Below, piece after piece: positions 44,467 to 53,986 of a stretch of 64,000 bases of DNA (within the stretch, counting starts at the first letter, position 1; the number at the start of each line of letters is the position of its first letter). Source of the stretch: Coprobacillus cateniformis (lineage in GTDB: Bacteria; Bacillota_I; Bacilli_A; Erysipelotrichales; Coprobacillaceae). Where the stretch lies: contig NZ_WSNW01000001.1 in NCBI RefSeq assembly GCF_009767585.1, forward strand, positions 3,494,041 to 3,558,040, written 5' to 3'. Made by a program: the position numbers and the translations under genes. A model generated the notes under the pieces. The model did no database searches and was not told the origin of the DNA. It saw only the letters and a list, made by a program, of their open reading frames with translations.

Positions 44467-45225
44467 ATGAAATTAATACCATGGGAATGCTTTGATGAAA
44501 TTGAAGCATATACAACTTGTGCCTATGATGACTTTCATAACATCATGGATATGAGTTTTCATAACGAAAACAATCAAAAAGTTTTAAAAAACAGAGAAAC
44601 CTTAGCAAAACAATTACATACTGATTTAAATCATATGGTTGCAACATTTCAGCAACATACAACGAACTTTAAAGAAGTGACATATCTTGATGGTGGTAAA
44701 GGCATGTATACACGTGATGATGCTTTTATAGGTTATGATGCTATGTATACCAGAGATAAACATCTATGGCTATGGACATTCCATGCTGATTGTTGTCCTG
44801 TTTTGCTGTATTGTCGAGATCAGGGAATTGTTGCTGCTATCCATTCAGGCTGGAAAGGAACTGTTGGGGAAATTGTCAAAAAGGTCACCCAGCATCTCAT
44901 TCAAGAAGAAAAATGTTTACCTAAACATATTTACGCTTATATTGGACCTTCTATTAATCAAGAGAATTTTGAAGCCAAAGATGATATTATTGATTTGGTT
45001 AAACAGATGTCTTTTGATACATCATCATTCTATATAAAAAAAGAAGATGGTGCCTATCTTCTCAACAGCAAAGGACTGATTAAACAACAATTATTGAATT
45101 TAGGTGTTAAAGAAGAACACATAACAGTTTCTCCTTATTGTACAATAAAAGATGAAGACCTTTTCTTCTCCTATCGTAGAGATAAAAGTCCTCACCGCAA
45201 TATTACACTTATTCAACGCAAGTAA
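44467..45225 (+). CDS. pgeF: Peptidoglycan editing factor PgeF (multicopper-polyphenol-oxidase/laccase-domain family)
   Basis: The start at 44467 follows AAAGGAG by five bases. Motifs HADCCPVLLY (metal Cys), IHSGWKGTVGEIV (His), IGPSINQENFEAKDD and FFSYRRDK are those of the YfiH/YlmD family, which removes L-Ser from UDP-MurNAc-Ser in E. coli. 252 residues. Its terminator lies inside the 3' end of the convergent nnr gene. Confidence 0.88.
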   Translation: MKLIPWECFDEIEAYTTCAYDDFHNIMDMSFHNENNQKVLKNRETLAKQLHTDLNHMVATFQQHTTNFKEVTYLDGGKGMYTRDDAFIGYDAMYTRDKHLWLWTFHADCCPVLLYCRDQGIVAAIHSGWKGTVGEIVKKVTQHLIQEEKCLPKHIYAYIGPSINQENFEAKDDIIDLVKQMSFDTSSFYIKKEDGAYLLNSKGLIKQQLLNLGVKEEHITVSPYCTIKDEDLFFSYRRDKSPHRNITLIQRK

Positions 45226-46708
45226 TCTTTTCAAGATTACTTTTTTTTATCTCATTCATTGATTGAGGAATCCGTTCAATCAATACCGAAGGAATAACAG
45301 TATAATGTTTCTCAGCAATTCTATCACCTGCATAACCATGGATATAAACACCTAGTACAGCAGCATTCAAAGCTGCATAGCCTTGACCTAACAGACTAGT
45401 AATCATACCCGCTAAGACATCTCCCATACCCCCTGTTGCCATGGCCTTATTACCAGCAAAAACACGATAAGCTTCTTGCCCATCAGTAACAATTGTATAC
45501 GGTCCTTTTAAGACAAGAACAACTTGATGTTTTCTAGCAAATTCTTTAGCAACAAACAACATATCATCATTATTATCCACATCACACAAACGCTTAAACT
45601 CACCCATATGTGGCGTTAAAATAATATCTCGCTCCTGATTCTTTAATAAATCTAAATTCGATGAAAGAATCGTCAAAGCATCTGCATCGATGACCAGCGG
45701 CTGATGAGAAAGCGAAAAAACATCAATAACATAACGATAACTGTCAATACTAAGTCCTAACCCACAGCCTATTAAAATAGCATTATATTTTTCAAAATCT
45801 TCTTTTCTTAAAACAGGTGCTCTTAATTGTGTTGTGACTTCTGGACAATAAACAGTTAAAGAATCCATCACTTCCTGTGTTGTCATAACCGTAGTCACAC
45901 CACTTCCTGTATAGACAGCACTTTTTGCACTTAACAAAGAAGCTCCCTTATAATCCTGACAACCAGCAATCAAAATAACTCGTCCATAATCACCTTTATG
46001 GCCATCAAAGCGACGACTCTTGAGCATTGGCGCAACAACCTTATCATCAGCCAATAGATACAATCCTGCTTCTTCAAAAACATCATTGACATCCAATATT
46101 TCTAAAATGACTTCTCCAGTAAAAGAAATACTATCAGGATTTAAAAAGCCATTCTTCATAGCACTTAAAGTAATTGTTTGAGTTGCACAGACGACACTTT
46201 GATAAGGTGTGCCCGTATTACAATCTAATCCAGTTGGAATATCAATCGCTATAATGTTTTGATCATACAGTTGATTAATTTCTTCTATAACACTTTGATA
46301 TAAACCTCTAGGAGAACTATTAAGTCCAAATCCAAACATTGCATCAACAATAATATCACTATGACTTATTTCGTCCATGACTTCATCTAAAATATCATCA
46401 TTAAGCAAAACAACATGAATACCATATTCATAACACAAATCCAAATAATATCGATTGGCTTGGGATAAGTGATTTTGATCCTCAAAAATATAGACATCCA
46501 CTTTTTTCCCTAGATTATTTAATTTAATAGCGAGAGACAATCCATCAGCACCATTATTTCCTGGACCACACAACAAACTAAAATATTCCCCATTCATATG
46601 TTTTAACAAACATTGACTCGCTTTATCAACCAATTCTAAAATTGTATACCCATTATCCAACAAGCATTGATCATATTTTTTCATCAGACTTTGACTGCCA
46701 ATATACAT
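45209..46708 (-). CDS. nnr: Bifunctional NAD(P)HX epimerase and ADP-dependent NAD(P)HX dehydratase
   Basis: It repairs hydrated NADH and NADPH. The N-terminal YjeF_N epimerase domain has GPGNNGADGLSLA and DAMFGFGLNSSPRG; the C-terminal kinase-like dehydratase domain has AGCQDYKGASLLSAKSAVYTG, TPHMGEFKRL and NKAMATGGMGDVLAGMI. The start at 46708 (MYIGSQSLM) follows GAAGGTG by six bases; the frame is open upstream but lacks a ribosome site. About 499 residues, normal. Confidence 0.92.
   Translation of the reverse strand: MYIGSQSLMKKYDQCLLDNGYTILELVDKASQCLLKHMNGEYFSLLCGPGNNGADGLSLAIKLNNLGKKVDVYIFEDQNHLSQANRYYLDLCYEYGIHVVLLNDDILDEVMDEISHSDIIVDAMFGFGLNSSPRGLYQSVIEEINQLYDQNIIAIDIPTGLDCNTGTPYQSVVCATQTITLSAMKNGFLNPDSISFTGEVILEILDVNDVFEEAGLYLLADDKVVAPMLKSRRFDGHKGDYGRVILIAGCQDYKGASLLSAKSAVYTGSGVTTVMTTQEVMDSLTVYCPEVTTQLRAPVLRKEDFEKYNAILIGCGLGLSIDSYRYVIDVFSLSHQPLVIDADALTILSSNLDLLKNQERDIILTPHMGEFKRLCDVDNNDDMLFVAKEFARKHQVVLVLKGPYTIVTDGQEAYRVFAGNKAMATGGMGDVLAGMITSLLGQGYAALNAAVLGVYIHGYAGDRIAEKHYTVIPSVLIERIPQSMNEIKKSNLEKITCVE
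45220..45250 (+). terminator. Terminator of pgeF
   Basis: AGTAATCTT-TTC-AAGATTACT followed by eight T. The stem includes the pgeF stop codon and the last codons of the convergent nnr gene. Confidence 0.75.
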
Positions 46709-46738
46709 AGATATCACCTTCTTAATTTCCATTATAAC

Positions 46739-46770
46739 AGAAAAAAGGATAGAAATAAATTCTATCCTTA
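46739..46770 (-). terminator. Terminator of the NlpC/P60 gene
   Basis: AAGGATAGAA/TTCTATCCTT arms followed by TTTTTTC on the minus strand; just upstream of nnr. Confidence 0.75.
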
Positions 46771-46778
46771 TGAGTTGA

Positions 46779-48239
46779 CTATTTTCTTCCACCGCTAGCC
46801 CAATGTCTAGACCAATAAGAACTATTTAAACTATCTGTTCTTACACCAGTTGAAGATGTTCCAGCATGAACGAAACGTCCTCCACCGATATAAATACCGA
46901 CATGGCTAATTCCGCTACCACCAGTTGTTCCACGGAAGAACACTAGATCTCCAGCTTTTAAATCAGATTTAGACACTCTCTTTGTTGCACTGTATTGAGC
47001 ACCAGAAGTTCTTGGAAGTGAAATTCCATTCTTCTTATAAGCCCATTGAGTTAACCCAGAGCAGTCAAATGCATTTGGTCCACTTCCACCAGTGACATAT
47101 CTACTTCCCACACGGCTAAGTGCAGTTGCAGCAGCTCCAGCATTACTTGGAATTGGATTTTCTACTTTGACACTTAATGTCTTAGTTGCAGTATTACCAG
47201 CAGCATCAGTGACGGTATATTTAACTGAATACTTACCAGCTCTATCTGTATTCACAGATCCGCTAATTTTTACCTTTGAAGTCATATTTCCATCTTTGTT
47301 ATCAATAGCACTTCTCAAATATTTCTTCGCATTGAAGCTCTTACCTTTTGTCACTGTTACAGAAGACTTAGATAAACTAATATTTGGAGCACTAATATCT
47401 TTAACATCAACTTTTAATTTTCCTTCAGACTTATTTCCTGCTGAATCGATTGCTGTGATATTTAATGTCGTAGAACCGATTTCTTTTGTCTTCACAGTTC
47501 CATCCACTTTTACAGAAGTCACCTTCTTATCAAAGTTATCAGTTATATTGATATAATCAGTATAATCAAATTGAGAACCGTAATTTACTGTAACTGATTC
47601 ACCTTTCTTGTATTCAATAGTAGGTGCTGTTGTATCAGAAACATAGAATTCATATGTTTGACTTGTTGTATTACCAGCATTGTCAGACACGCTAAGCTTG
47701 ATAGTTTGTGAACCTAATTTAGAAGCATCAAGTTTTTGACTTGCCTCAATAAATGGTGTGACATCTCCATCAACATTATCAGTTGCATTGACATATTTTG
47801 TAATGTCATTACTTCCATTAACTTCAACATCAATAACATACCCATTACTCTTACCGACTGGCTTCAATTCAGGAGCTGATTTATCAACAACCTCAACTTG
47901 AACAGTCTTTGTAGTTGCATTAGAGAATAAGTCAGTAGCTGTTACTTCTACATTATATATACCCAATTGATAAGGATCATATGACTTATCATCGATATTA
48001 ACTTCTAAATTATCTAGGGTCTCACGATTATCAGAAATAGCAAACATACTTTTATCAAGTTTTGTTCCATAAAGAACCTCTACTTTATTAGAATTAATAA
48101 CAGGAGCTTCTTTATCAACAGCAGCATAACCAACCAATCCAAATGTTGAAACACACAACAAAGGAATAAACATGGCTTTACGCTTAAGCACTTGTTCTTG
48201 CAAATTTTCTAACAAATTCGTCTTAATATTACTTTCCAT
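46779..48239 (-). CDS. Secreted cell-wall hydrolase: four Ig-like repeats plus NlpC/P60 domain
   Basis: The start at 48239 (MESNIKTNLLENL) follows GGAGGAAACGA. A basic N-terminus and FIPLLCVSTFGLVGYAA form a signal sequence. Four DUF5011/HYR-like Ig domains (about residues 43-120, 121-208, 209-291, 292-373) each show D-N-x-D and AGN or DLFSN loops. The C-terminal NlpC/P60 domain (about 383-486) has catalytic Cys in NAFDCSGLTQ and His in SGISHVGIYIG and FVHAGTS. It is a DL-endopeptidase-type peptidoglycan hydrolase. About 486 residues. Confidence 0.9.
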   Translation of the reverse strand: MESNIKTNLLENLQEQVLKRKAMFIPLLCVSTFGLVGYAAVDKEAPVINSNKVEVLYGTKLDKSMFAISDNRETLDNLEVNIDDKSYDPYQLGIYNVEVTATDLFSNATTKTVQVEVVDKSAPELKPVGKSNGYVIDVEVNGSNDITKYVNATDNVDGDVTPFIEASQKLDASKLGSQTIKLSVSDNAGNTTSQTYEFYVSDTTAPTIEYKKGESVTVNYGSQFDYTDYINITDNFDKKVTSVKVDGTVKTKEIGSTTLNITAIDSAGNKSEGKLKVDVKDISAPNISLSKSSVTVTKGKSFNAKKYLRSAIDNKDGNMTSKVKISGSVNTDRAGKYSVKYTVTDAAGNTATKTLSVKVENPIPSNAGAAATALSRVGSRYVTGGSGPNAFDCSGLTQWAYKKNGISLPRTSGAQYSATKRVSKSDLKAGDLVFFRGTTGGSGISHVGIYIGGGRFVHAGTSSTGVRTDSLNSSYWSRHWASGGRK

Positions 48240-48505
48240 TCGTTTCCTCCTTTCAATAATATACCCACTTAGAATTATAAAACAACGTTCACAAAAAGTC
48301 CACAACTTTCTTAAGAAATTCTTAAGAAATTCAAATTATATCGATTAAATCAATACAATTTAACTTAATTTATTTTATAATTTTTTAGGAATTTACACTT
48401 TTTTATCTAAAAATGCTCTTTTTCAAACATATTATAGACAATTTTTGCCTTATTTAGACATGATTTATTAGGACACTTCATATAGATAACTAAAAGGAGA
48501 ATTTT
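48240..48505. other. Divergent promoter region of the NlpC/P60 and CmpB-type genes
   Basis: AT-rich. Two exact TTCTTAAGAA palindromes at 48308-48317 and 48319-48328 lie 11 bases apart centre to centre, about 70-90 bases upstream of the NlpC start. No further gene is seen. Confidence 0.5.
48308..48328. repeat. Paired TTCTTAAGAA palindromes
   Basis: Two identical 10-base perfect palindromes one helical turn apart, suggesting a dimer-of-dimers operator upstream of the cell-wall hydrolase gene. Confidence 0.45.
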
Positions 48506-49009
48506 ATGATCATCTATTTTTCACTTTATTGTTTATTAGGTTATTTTATGGAATCAATATATGTTTCATTATTTCAGAGACATTGGATTTCATCTGGACT
48601 TTTAAAAGGTCCTTTTATTCCACTGTATGGCGTTGGTGCATGCCTACTGATATATTTTGCTCCTTATTTGAAATCATCCATTTACTTAACTATTTTTGTT
48701 GGTGGTTTCATGATGACAATACTTGAATATTTAGCAAGTTTATTTATTGAAAAGGTTTTTGAAACAAAATGCTGGGATTATTCTCATCATCGTTTTCATA
48801 TCCAAGGAAGAGTTTGTCTGATTTATTTTATAATGTGGTGTTGTTTAAGCTATCTTTTTATTTTCTATATACATCCATTCTTTATTTCACTTCATTTTAT
48901 TAATGATACTATGAACATAATAGCCTTAATTTATATGGCTTTTATTCTCAAAGCACTCATTGACCGTTTGCAATTTCACAAACTCAATAATGGATTAGAT
49001 ATTCATTAA
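48506..49009 (+). CDS. Putative ABC-type IV/CmpB-like membrane protein
   Basis: The 167-residue protein has about five membrane helices. SSGLLKGPFIPLYGVGA, then EYLASLFIEKVFETKCWDYS and HIQGRVCLIYF are the conserved loops of the PF06541 group (often annotated putative ABC transporter permease), though no ATPase is adjacent. Ribosome site AAAAGGAG before ATG. Substrate unknown. Confidence 0.82.
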   Translation: MIIYFSLYCLLGYFMESIYVSLFQRHWISSGLLKGPFIPLYGVGACLLIYFAPYLKSSIYLTIFVGGFMMTILEYLASLFIEKVFETKCWDYSHHRFHIQGRVCLIYFIMWCCLSYLFIFYIHPFFISLHFINDTMNIIALIYMAFILKALIDRLQFHKLNNGLDIH

Positions 49010-49025
49010 AAAGTTTATTTAACAA

Positions 49026-49064
49026 AAGAGCTATCAATTCATTCAAATTTGATATCTCTTTTTA
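49026..49064 (+). terminator. Terminator of the CmpB-type gene
   Basis: AAAAGAG...ATCAA pairs with TTGAT...CTCTTTTT; T-rich tail on the plus strand. Confidence 0.6.
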
Positions 49065-49071
49065 TTTTATA

Positions 49072-49101
49072 CAAAAAACCCAATCCTTATAGAATTGAGT
49101 T
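49072..49101 (-). terminator. Terminator of the liv operon
   Basis: AACTCAAT/ATTGGGTT arms (one G-T pair) followed by TTTTG on the minus strand, four bases after livF. Confidence 0.65.
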
Positions 49102-49104
49102 CGT

Positions 49105-49806
49105 TTATCCCAAATATGCTTCTCTCACCTTAGGATTATTAGCAACCTCTTTGGCATCCCCTGAAATTGTAATATTCCCTGTCTCAAGCACGTATGCTCG
49201 ATTTGCAATAGATAAAGCCTTATTCGCATTTTGTTCCACCAGAAGGACTGTAACCCCATCCTCCTTATTAATCTCTTGAATAATCTTAAAAATTTCATTA
49301 ACAAGAATAGGTGACAACCCCATTGAGGGTTCATCCAACAATAAAAGTTTAGGTTTAGACATCAAAGCCCTTCCCATTGCCAGCATTTGTTGTTCTCCAC
49401 CAGAAAGAGTGCCTGCCAATTGTCCTTTACGTTCTTTTAAACGCGGAAACCTCTGATATACTTTATCCAAATCCTCCTGAATTTTATTATCCGTTCTTAA
49501 ATATGCACCCATCTCTAAATTGTCCTGAACTGTTAATTGTGAAAAGATACGACGCCCCTCAGGAACTTGTGCCAATTGACGAGCAATAATCTTATGAGCA
49601 GGCATCTTTGTAATATCTTCACTCAAAAAAGAAATTTGTCCCTCTGACGTTTTTAACAAACCACTAATCGCATGCATAATAGATGTTTTCCCTGCTCCAT
49701 TTGCTCCAATTAAAGCAACAATTTCACCTTCATTCACTTCAAAGGAAACATTTTTAATTGCATGAATAACTCCATAATAAACATTTAAGTGATCAACTTT
49801 TAACAT
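49105..49806 (-). CDS. livF: Branched-chain amino-acid ABC transporter ATPase LivF
   Basis: This 233-residue ATPase has Walker A GANGAGKTS, signature LSGGEQQMLA, Walker B KLLLLDEPSMGLSP and EQNANKALSIANRAYVLETG, typical of LivF. It pairs with LivG to energise LivHM. Last gene of livJHMGF. Confidence 0.93.
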   Translation of the reverse strand: MLKVDHLNVYYGVIHAIKNVSFEVNEGEIVALIGANGAGKTSIMHAISGLLKTSEGQISFLSEDITKMPAHKIIARQLAQVPEGRRIFSQLTVQDNLEMGAYLRTDNKIQEDLDKVYQRFPRLKERKGQLAGTLSGGEQQMLAMGRALMSKPKLLLLDEPSMGLSPILVNEIFKIIQEINKEDGVTVLLVEQNANKALSIANRAYVLETGNITISGDAKEVANNPKVREAYLG

Positions 49807-49817
49807 ACTGTTTCCTC

Positions 49818-50582
49818 CTATTCATCATTTCCCAAATATGCTGCAACAACATCTGGATTATTTTTAATCTCTTCTGGTGTTCCAAATGCCAATATTGTCC
49901 CAAAGTTCAAGACAGCGATTTTTTCACAGATACCCATAACCAATTTCATATCATGCTCAATTAATAAGATTGCTATAGAAAACTTTTCCCTCACAATTTT
50001 GATTGTTTCCATAAGTTCAGCAGTTTCAGTAGGATTCATACCAGCAGCTGGTTCATCTAGCAATAAGAGTTTAGGTGAAGTTGCCAAAGCTCTTGCAATC
50101 TCCAGTTTTCTCTGCTTCCCATAAGGCAAATTAGAAGCTTTAACATGAGCAAATTGTTCAAGATCAAAAACACGTAATAAACTGAGTGCCATTTCTTCCA
50201 TTGCCTCTTCACCCTTAAAATATTTTGGCAATCGTAAAACCGTACTGAATAAAGAATAGTTTTGAGAATGATGTAATCCAACTTTAACATTATCTAAAAC
50301 ACTCATATCTTTAAACAAACGAATATTCTGAAACGTTCTTGCAATCCCATATTGAGTAATTTGTGTAGGAGACATTTTTAATAATGATTTACCATCAAAA
50401 ATAACTTGACCACTTGTTGGTTTATAAACGCCAGTCAATAAGTTAAATACAGTCGTCTTTCCTGCTCCATTAGGTCCAATTAAACCATATAATTGATTTT
50501 TATCAATCTCAAAATCAAACTCATCAACTGCCTTTAATCCACCAAATTGAATCCCCAATCCAACAGCTTTCAATAAACTCAT
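49818..50582 (-). CDS. livG: Branched-chain amino-acid ABC transporter ATPase LivG
   Basis: This 254-residue ATPase has Walker A GPNGAGKTT, FQNIRLFKDMSVLDNV, signature LPYGKQRKLEIARAL, Walker B KLLLLDEPAAGMNP and the LivG-type IEHDMKLVMGIC. The start shares one base with the livM stop (TAATG). Confidence 0.93.
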   Translation of the reverse strand: MSLLKAVGLGIQFGGLKAVDEFDFEIDKNQLYGLIGPNGAGKTTVFNLLTGVYKPTSGQVIFDGKSLLKMSPTQITQYGIARTFQNIRLFKDMSVLDNVKVGLHHSQNYSLFSTVLRLPKYFKGEEAMEEMALSLLRVFDLEQFAHVKASNLPYGKQRKLEIARALATSPKLLLLDEPAAGMNPTETAELMETIKIVREKFSIAILLIEHDMKLVMGICEKIAVLNFGTILAFGTPEEIKNNPDVVAAYLGNDE

Positions 50583-51529
50583 TATTCACTCACCTCCACT
50601 GGTTCATCAGTTTTCTTACTGAACTTTGCCTTTATACGAGGCATTAAATTCTTTTCCTTAATAATCATTGCCGCAATCAAAATAATTGCATACAACAGCA
50701 TACGATACTCTGAGAATGCACGTAAATATTCAGGTAAGATTGTCATAACAATAGCTGCTATGACAGAACCTTTCAAATTTCCTAAACCACCCAAAACAAC
50801 CATAACAAGAATTTCTACTGATTTATTGTAATCAAAAACCTTAGGAATGAGAATTGTAATATAATGTGCATATAATCCACCAGCAAGCCCAGCAAAAAAT
50901 GCTGAGATTGTAAATGCCAATATTTTATAATATGAAGTCGGAATACCAGCCAACTCACTAGCCGTTTCATCTTCACGGATAGATATAATGGCACGTCCAT
51001 GACGAGATTTCACAATACAGTAAATGACATAAATCGTCACAACAGCACTTAAAAACACAGCTGTAAAGTCTGTGCTGGGAGGAATTCCCATCAGACCTTT
51101 TGCACCATTTGTAATATCTATATTCAACATAATAACTCGAATAATCTCATTGAATGCTAATGTAATAATACAAAGGTAATCACCTTTTAAACGCAATGTC
51201 GGAATTCCAATAATCAGCCCAACAACTGCAGCCACCAATGCACCAATTAACAAACTCACGATAAATGGAACCTGCATATATATACTACACAATGCTGAAA
51301 CATACGCTCCAACTGACATAAAACCAGCATGCCCTAATGTTAATTGCCCTAAATAGCCACTAGCCAAGTTTAGACTTGTTGCTAAGACTATATTAATACA
51401 AGCCACAATTAAGATACCAGACCAGTAAGTATTAATAATCCCTGAACTCATAGCAAACATCATGCCACCATAAATGAGTAGAGCACAAACAAAAGAAATG
51501 ACTAATTGTTGAATCTCTTTTTTCTTCAT
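50582..51529 (-). CDS. livM: Branched-chain amino-acid ABC transporter permease LivM
   Basis: An integral membrane protein of about 315 residues. YLGQLTLGHAGFMSVGAYVSA and IREDETASELAGIPTSYYKILAF are LivM signatures. The ATG at 51529 is preferred because AGGTGAG precedes it by four bases; the GTG at 51538 is part of that site. Confidence 0.92.
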   Translation of the reverse strand: MKKKEIQQLVISFVCALLIYGGMMFAMSSGIINTYWSGILIVACINIVLATSLNLASGYLGQLTLGHAGFMSVGAYVSALCSIYMQVPFIVSLLIGALVAAVVGLIIGIPTLRLKGDYLCIITLAFNEIIRVIMLNIDITNGAKGLMGIPPSTDFTAVFLSAVVTIYVIYCIVKSRHGRAIISIREDETASELAGIPTSYYKILAFTISAFFAGLAGGLYAHYITILIPKVFDYNKSVEILVMVVLGGLGNLKGSVIAAIVMTILPEYLRAFSEYRMLLYAIILIAAMIIKEKNLMPRIKAKFSKKTDEPVEVSE

Positions 51530-51538
51530 AATACTCAC

Positions 51539-52411
51539 CTACACTTTCTCTCTTACATTTTGCCCAAACAACCCAGCTGGTTTGACTAGCAAAATGAAAA
51601 TCAATATACCAAAAACAACTGCATCTGAAAACGTTGAAGAAATATAAGAGACTGTAAATGCTTCTGCCACCCCAATAATCAAACCACCAATCATCGCTCC
51701 TTGTATACTTCCAATACCACCAAGAACAGCTGCAATAAATGCTTTAATTCCAAGCATTGCACCTAAATATGGATTAATTAAAGAATAACTCAAGCCATAG
51801 ATAATTCCAGCCACTGCTCCAAGTCCTGAACCAATTGCAAATGTCATAGAAATTGTATTATTGACATTAATCCCCATCAGTTCAGCAGCCCCTTTATCTT
51901 CACTGACTGCACGCATCGCTTTTCCTAACTTTGTTTTATTAATAAATAACAACAATAGAATTGTACATGCAAATGTTAAAATCAAAGATAATAAAGATAC
52001 ATAAGAAATACTTAACCCAAGTAATTCTAACTGACCACTTGGTAAAAAATCAGGAAACGTTATTGCTGCTGAACCAAAAAGAATCAAAAATAAATTTTGT
52101 AGTAAATAACTTACACCAATTGCTGTAATTAATACCGACAAACTACTGCTATTCCTCAGTGGTTTATAAGCCACTTTTTCAGTCACCACACCTAATAATG
52201 CACAGCCAGCAATAGATGCAATAATCGCAACAACAGGCATCCCTAACACGCTAAAAACAACATACGTTAAATATGCACCAACCATTATAATTTCACCATG
52301 TGCAAAATTAATCATTTTCGCAATACCATAAACCATTGTATATCCAATAGCAACTAGTGCATACATCCCACCTGTACTTAAGCCATTAATCATTTGTGTT
52401 AAAAGCTCCAT
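51539..52411 (-). CDS. livH: Branched-chain amino-acid ABC transporter permease LivH
   Basis: A 290-residue membrane protein. ALVAIGYTMVYGIAKMINFAHGEIIMVGAY and RAVSEDKGAAELMGINVN are LivH signatures, and AFIAAVLGGIGSIQGAMIGG matches too. A GAAGGAGGGG ribosome site lies upstream. It forms the channel with LivM. Confidence 0.93.
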   Translation of the reverse strand: MELLTQMINGLSTGGMYALVAIGYTMVYGIAKMINFAHGEIIMVGAYLTYVVFSVLGMPVVAIIASIAGCALLGVVTEKVAYKPLRNSSSLSVLITAIGVSYLLQNLFLILFGSAAITFPDFLPSGQLELLGLSISYVSLLSLILTFACTILLLLFINKTKLGKAMRAVSEDKGAAELMGINVNNTISMTFAIGSGLGAVAGIIYGLSYSLINPYLGAMLGIKAFIAAVLGGIGSIQGAMIGGLIIGVAEAFTVSYISSTFSDAVVFGILIFILLVKPAGLFGQNVREKV

Positions 52412-52431
52412 AAATTGCCCCTCCTTCTTTT

Positions 52432-52459
52432 AAAAAAAGAAAGGAGAAAATTCTCCTTT
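52432..52459 (-). terminator. Attenuating hairpin between livJ and livH
   Basis: AAAGGAGAA/TTCTCCTTT arms then CTTTTTTT on the minus strand. Such a partial terminator would give more binding protein than permease, common in ABC uptake operons. Confidence 0.7.
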
Positions 52460-52469
52460 ACTTTTCTCA

Positions 52470-53621
52470 TTAATCTAAATATGTGTAAGCTCCATCCTTG
52501 ATTGTTTTGATAACCAAATCTTTAGTTGGATTGTGCTGTTCATCATATTCGAACTGTCCAGTAATACCACCATAATTTGTCTTCTCCAATGCTTCACATA
52601 CTTTGTCAGGATCAGTCGTTCCAGCAGCTTCAACTGCTTTCAATAATACCCATGTTGCATCATATGCCATTGTACCAAACATATTTGTATCACTATTATA
52701 TGCAGCTTTATATGCTTTAATATAATTTTGTACAGCATCTACACGGTCATCAAAAGTATTTGTATAATAAGCACCATTAAAAATACTCTTATCTACACCT
52801 TTTACACTCAAAACACCATCCCAACCATCAGTTCCTAAGAAAGTCCCTTCAAAATTTTTATTTTTAAATTGTTTAACCATTTTAGCAATAACTTCATAGT
52901 AGTCAGGAATAAATACTGCATCAGCACCTGAGTTTTTCACTTTATCTATATAAGTACCAAAATCAGCTTGTGTTTTTGGATATTTTTCCTCAAGAACAAT
53001 TTGAACATTATCCTTTTTAGCTTGTTCAATAAATGATTCTGTACATCCAATACTATAATCACTATCACTATTTGTTAAAATAGCAATTTTTTTAGCTTTA
53101 ATTGTCCCATCTCCAACTTTAGAAGCAATAAATTGTCCACCATGAGAATCATTAGAACAAGTTCTAAAGAAATTAGCTCTTGTTGAACCATCATTATTTA
53201 ATGTTACAGCATCACCAGAAGCACTAGAAGAAACAATTGGTGTTTTATTCTTAGCAGAAGCATTTCCAACAGCTAGACTTTCTCCTGTTAAAACTGGACC
53301 AACAATTCCTACAACACCTTTCCCAACCAAACTGTTATAAGCATTAACTGCCTGTGTTTCATCTCCAGCTGAATCTTCAGCAATTAACTCAACTTTATAT
53401 TTTGCATTCTCTGATGCGTTGTAATCCTTAATTGCAAGTTCAATAGAATTCGCTACTGGAATCCCATAAGTTGAAGTCTCCCCTGTTTTTGGACCAATAA
53501 ATCCAATTTTGATAGTATCTCCATCTTTTAAAGTTGTTCCAGATGAAGCACCATCTTGTCCACCACAAGCAACTAGCATACTTGCAACTGCCAATGTCGA
53601 CAATGCTCTTCTCAATTTCAT
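52470..53621 (-). CDS. livJ: Branched-chain amino-acid binding lipoprotein LivJ/LivK
   Basis: This 383-residue protein has a lipoprotein signal ending SMLVACGGQDG. The body opens with IKIGFIGPKTGETSTYGIP and contains VGIVGPVLTGESLAVG and DAVFIPDYYEVIAKMVKQ, typical of Peripla_BP_6 amino-acid receptors. First gene of the complete liv operon. Ligand within the branched-chain amino acids or amides cannot be fixed from sequence. Confidence 0.92.
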   Translation of the reverse strand: MKLRRALSTLAVASMLVACGGQDGASSGTTLKDGDTIKIGFIGPKTGETSTYGIPVANSIELAIKDYNASENAKYKVELIAEDSAGDETQAVNAYNSLVGKGVVGIVGPVLTGESLAVGNASAKNKTPIVSSSASGDAVTLNNDGSTRANFFRTCSNDSHGGQFIASKVGDGTIKAKKIAILTNSDSDYSIGCTESFIEQAKKDNVQIVLEEKYPKTQADFGTYIDKVKNSGADAVFIPDYYEVIAKMVKQFKNKNFEGTFLGTDGWDGVLSVKGVDKSIFNGAYYTNTFDDRVDAVQNYIKAYKAAYNSDTNMFGTMAYDATWVLLKAVEAAGTTDPDKVCEALEKTNYGGITGQFEYDEQHNPTKDLVIKTIKDGAYTYLD

Positions 53622-53661
53622 TTTAATCTCCCCTTTTTTGTGTTTTTATAATATACACTTC

Positions 53662-53689
53662 ATTATACTTAACATTTTATACAAGTCAA
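53662..53689 (-). promoter_or_regulatory. SigA promoter of the liv operon
   Basis: TTGACT (53689-53684), 16-base spacer, perfect TATAAT (53667-53662) on the minus strand, about 40 bases before livJ. No T-box or other leader structure was seen. Confidence 0.65.
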
Positions 53690-53986
53690 CATATATTTAA
53701 TATAATTTTTACATTATTCTAAAATACATAATTATTTTTCGGTTTTAGATAAATTTCAATATCTTTTCACAAAGAATGAATACAATTATTTTAAAATCCA
53801 ATGTTTTAAAGTCACTTTATTCTTTTGTATATACATAAAAACAAATATAAAGCTTCTCTCCTTAACCTATTTGATTTTGGTTCTCTATATTCAAATCAAT
53901 AGAGTATTTATTTATACAACAATGAAAATCTGTTATATCGTATAAAATTGATAGAATAAGCAGATAATATTATTGAGGTGAAAAAA
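53690..53986. other. Intergenic region between the liv operon and the manganese catalase gene
   Basis: About 300 bases of AT-rich sequence; it must hold the catalase promoter, but I see no clear consensus -35/-10 pair, compatible with an alternative sigma factor. No gene seen. Confidence 0.35.

Noticed and set aside
47092..47556. 154-codon plus-strand frame inside the NlpC/P60 gene
   Set aside because: Antisense shadow of the Ig-like repeats; hydrophobic product arises from complementary Thr/Asp/Lys codons, and there is no ribosome site.
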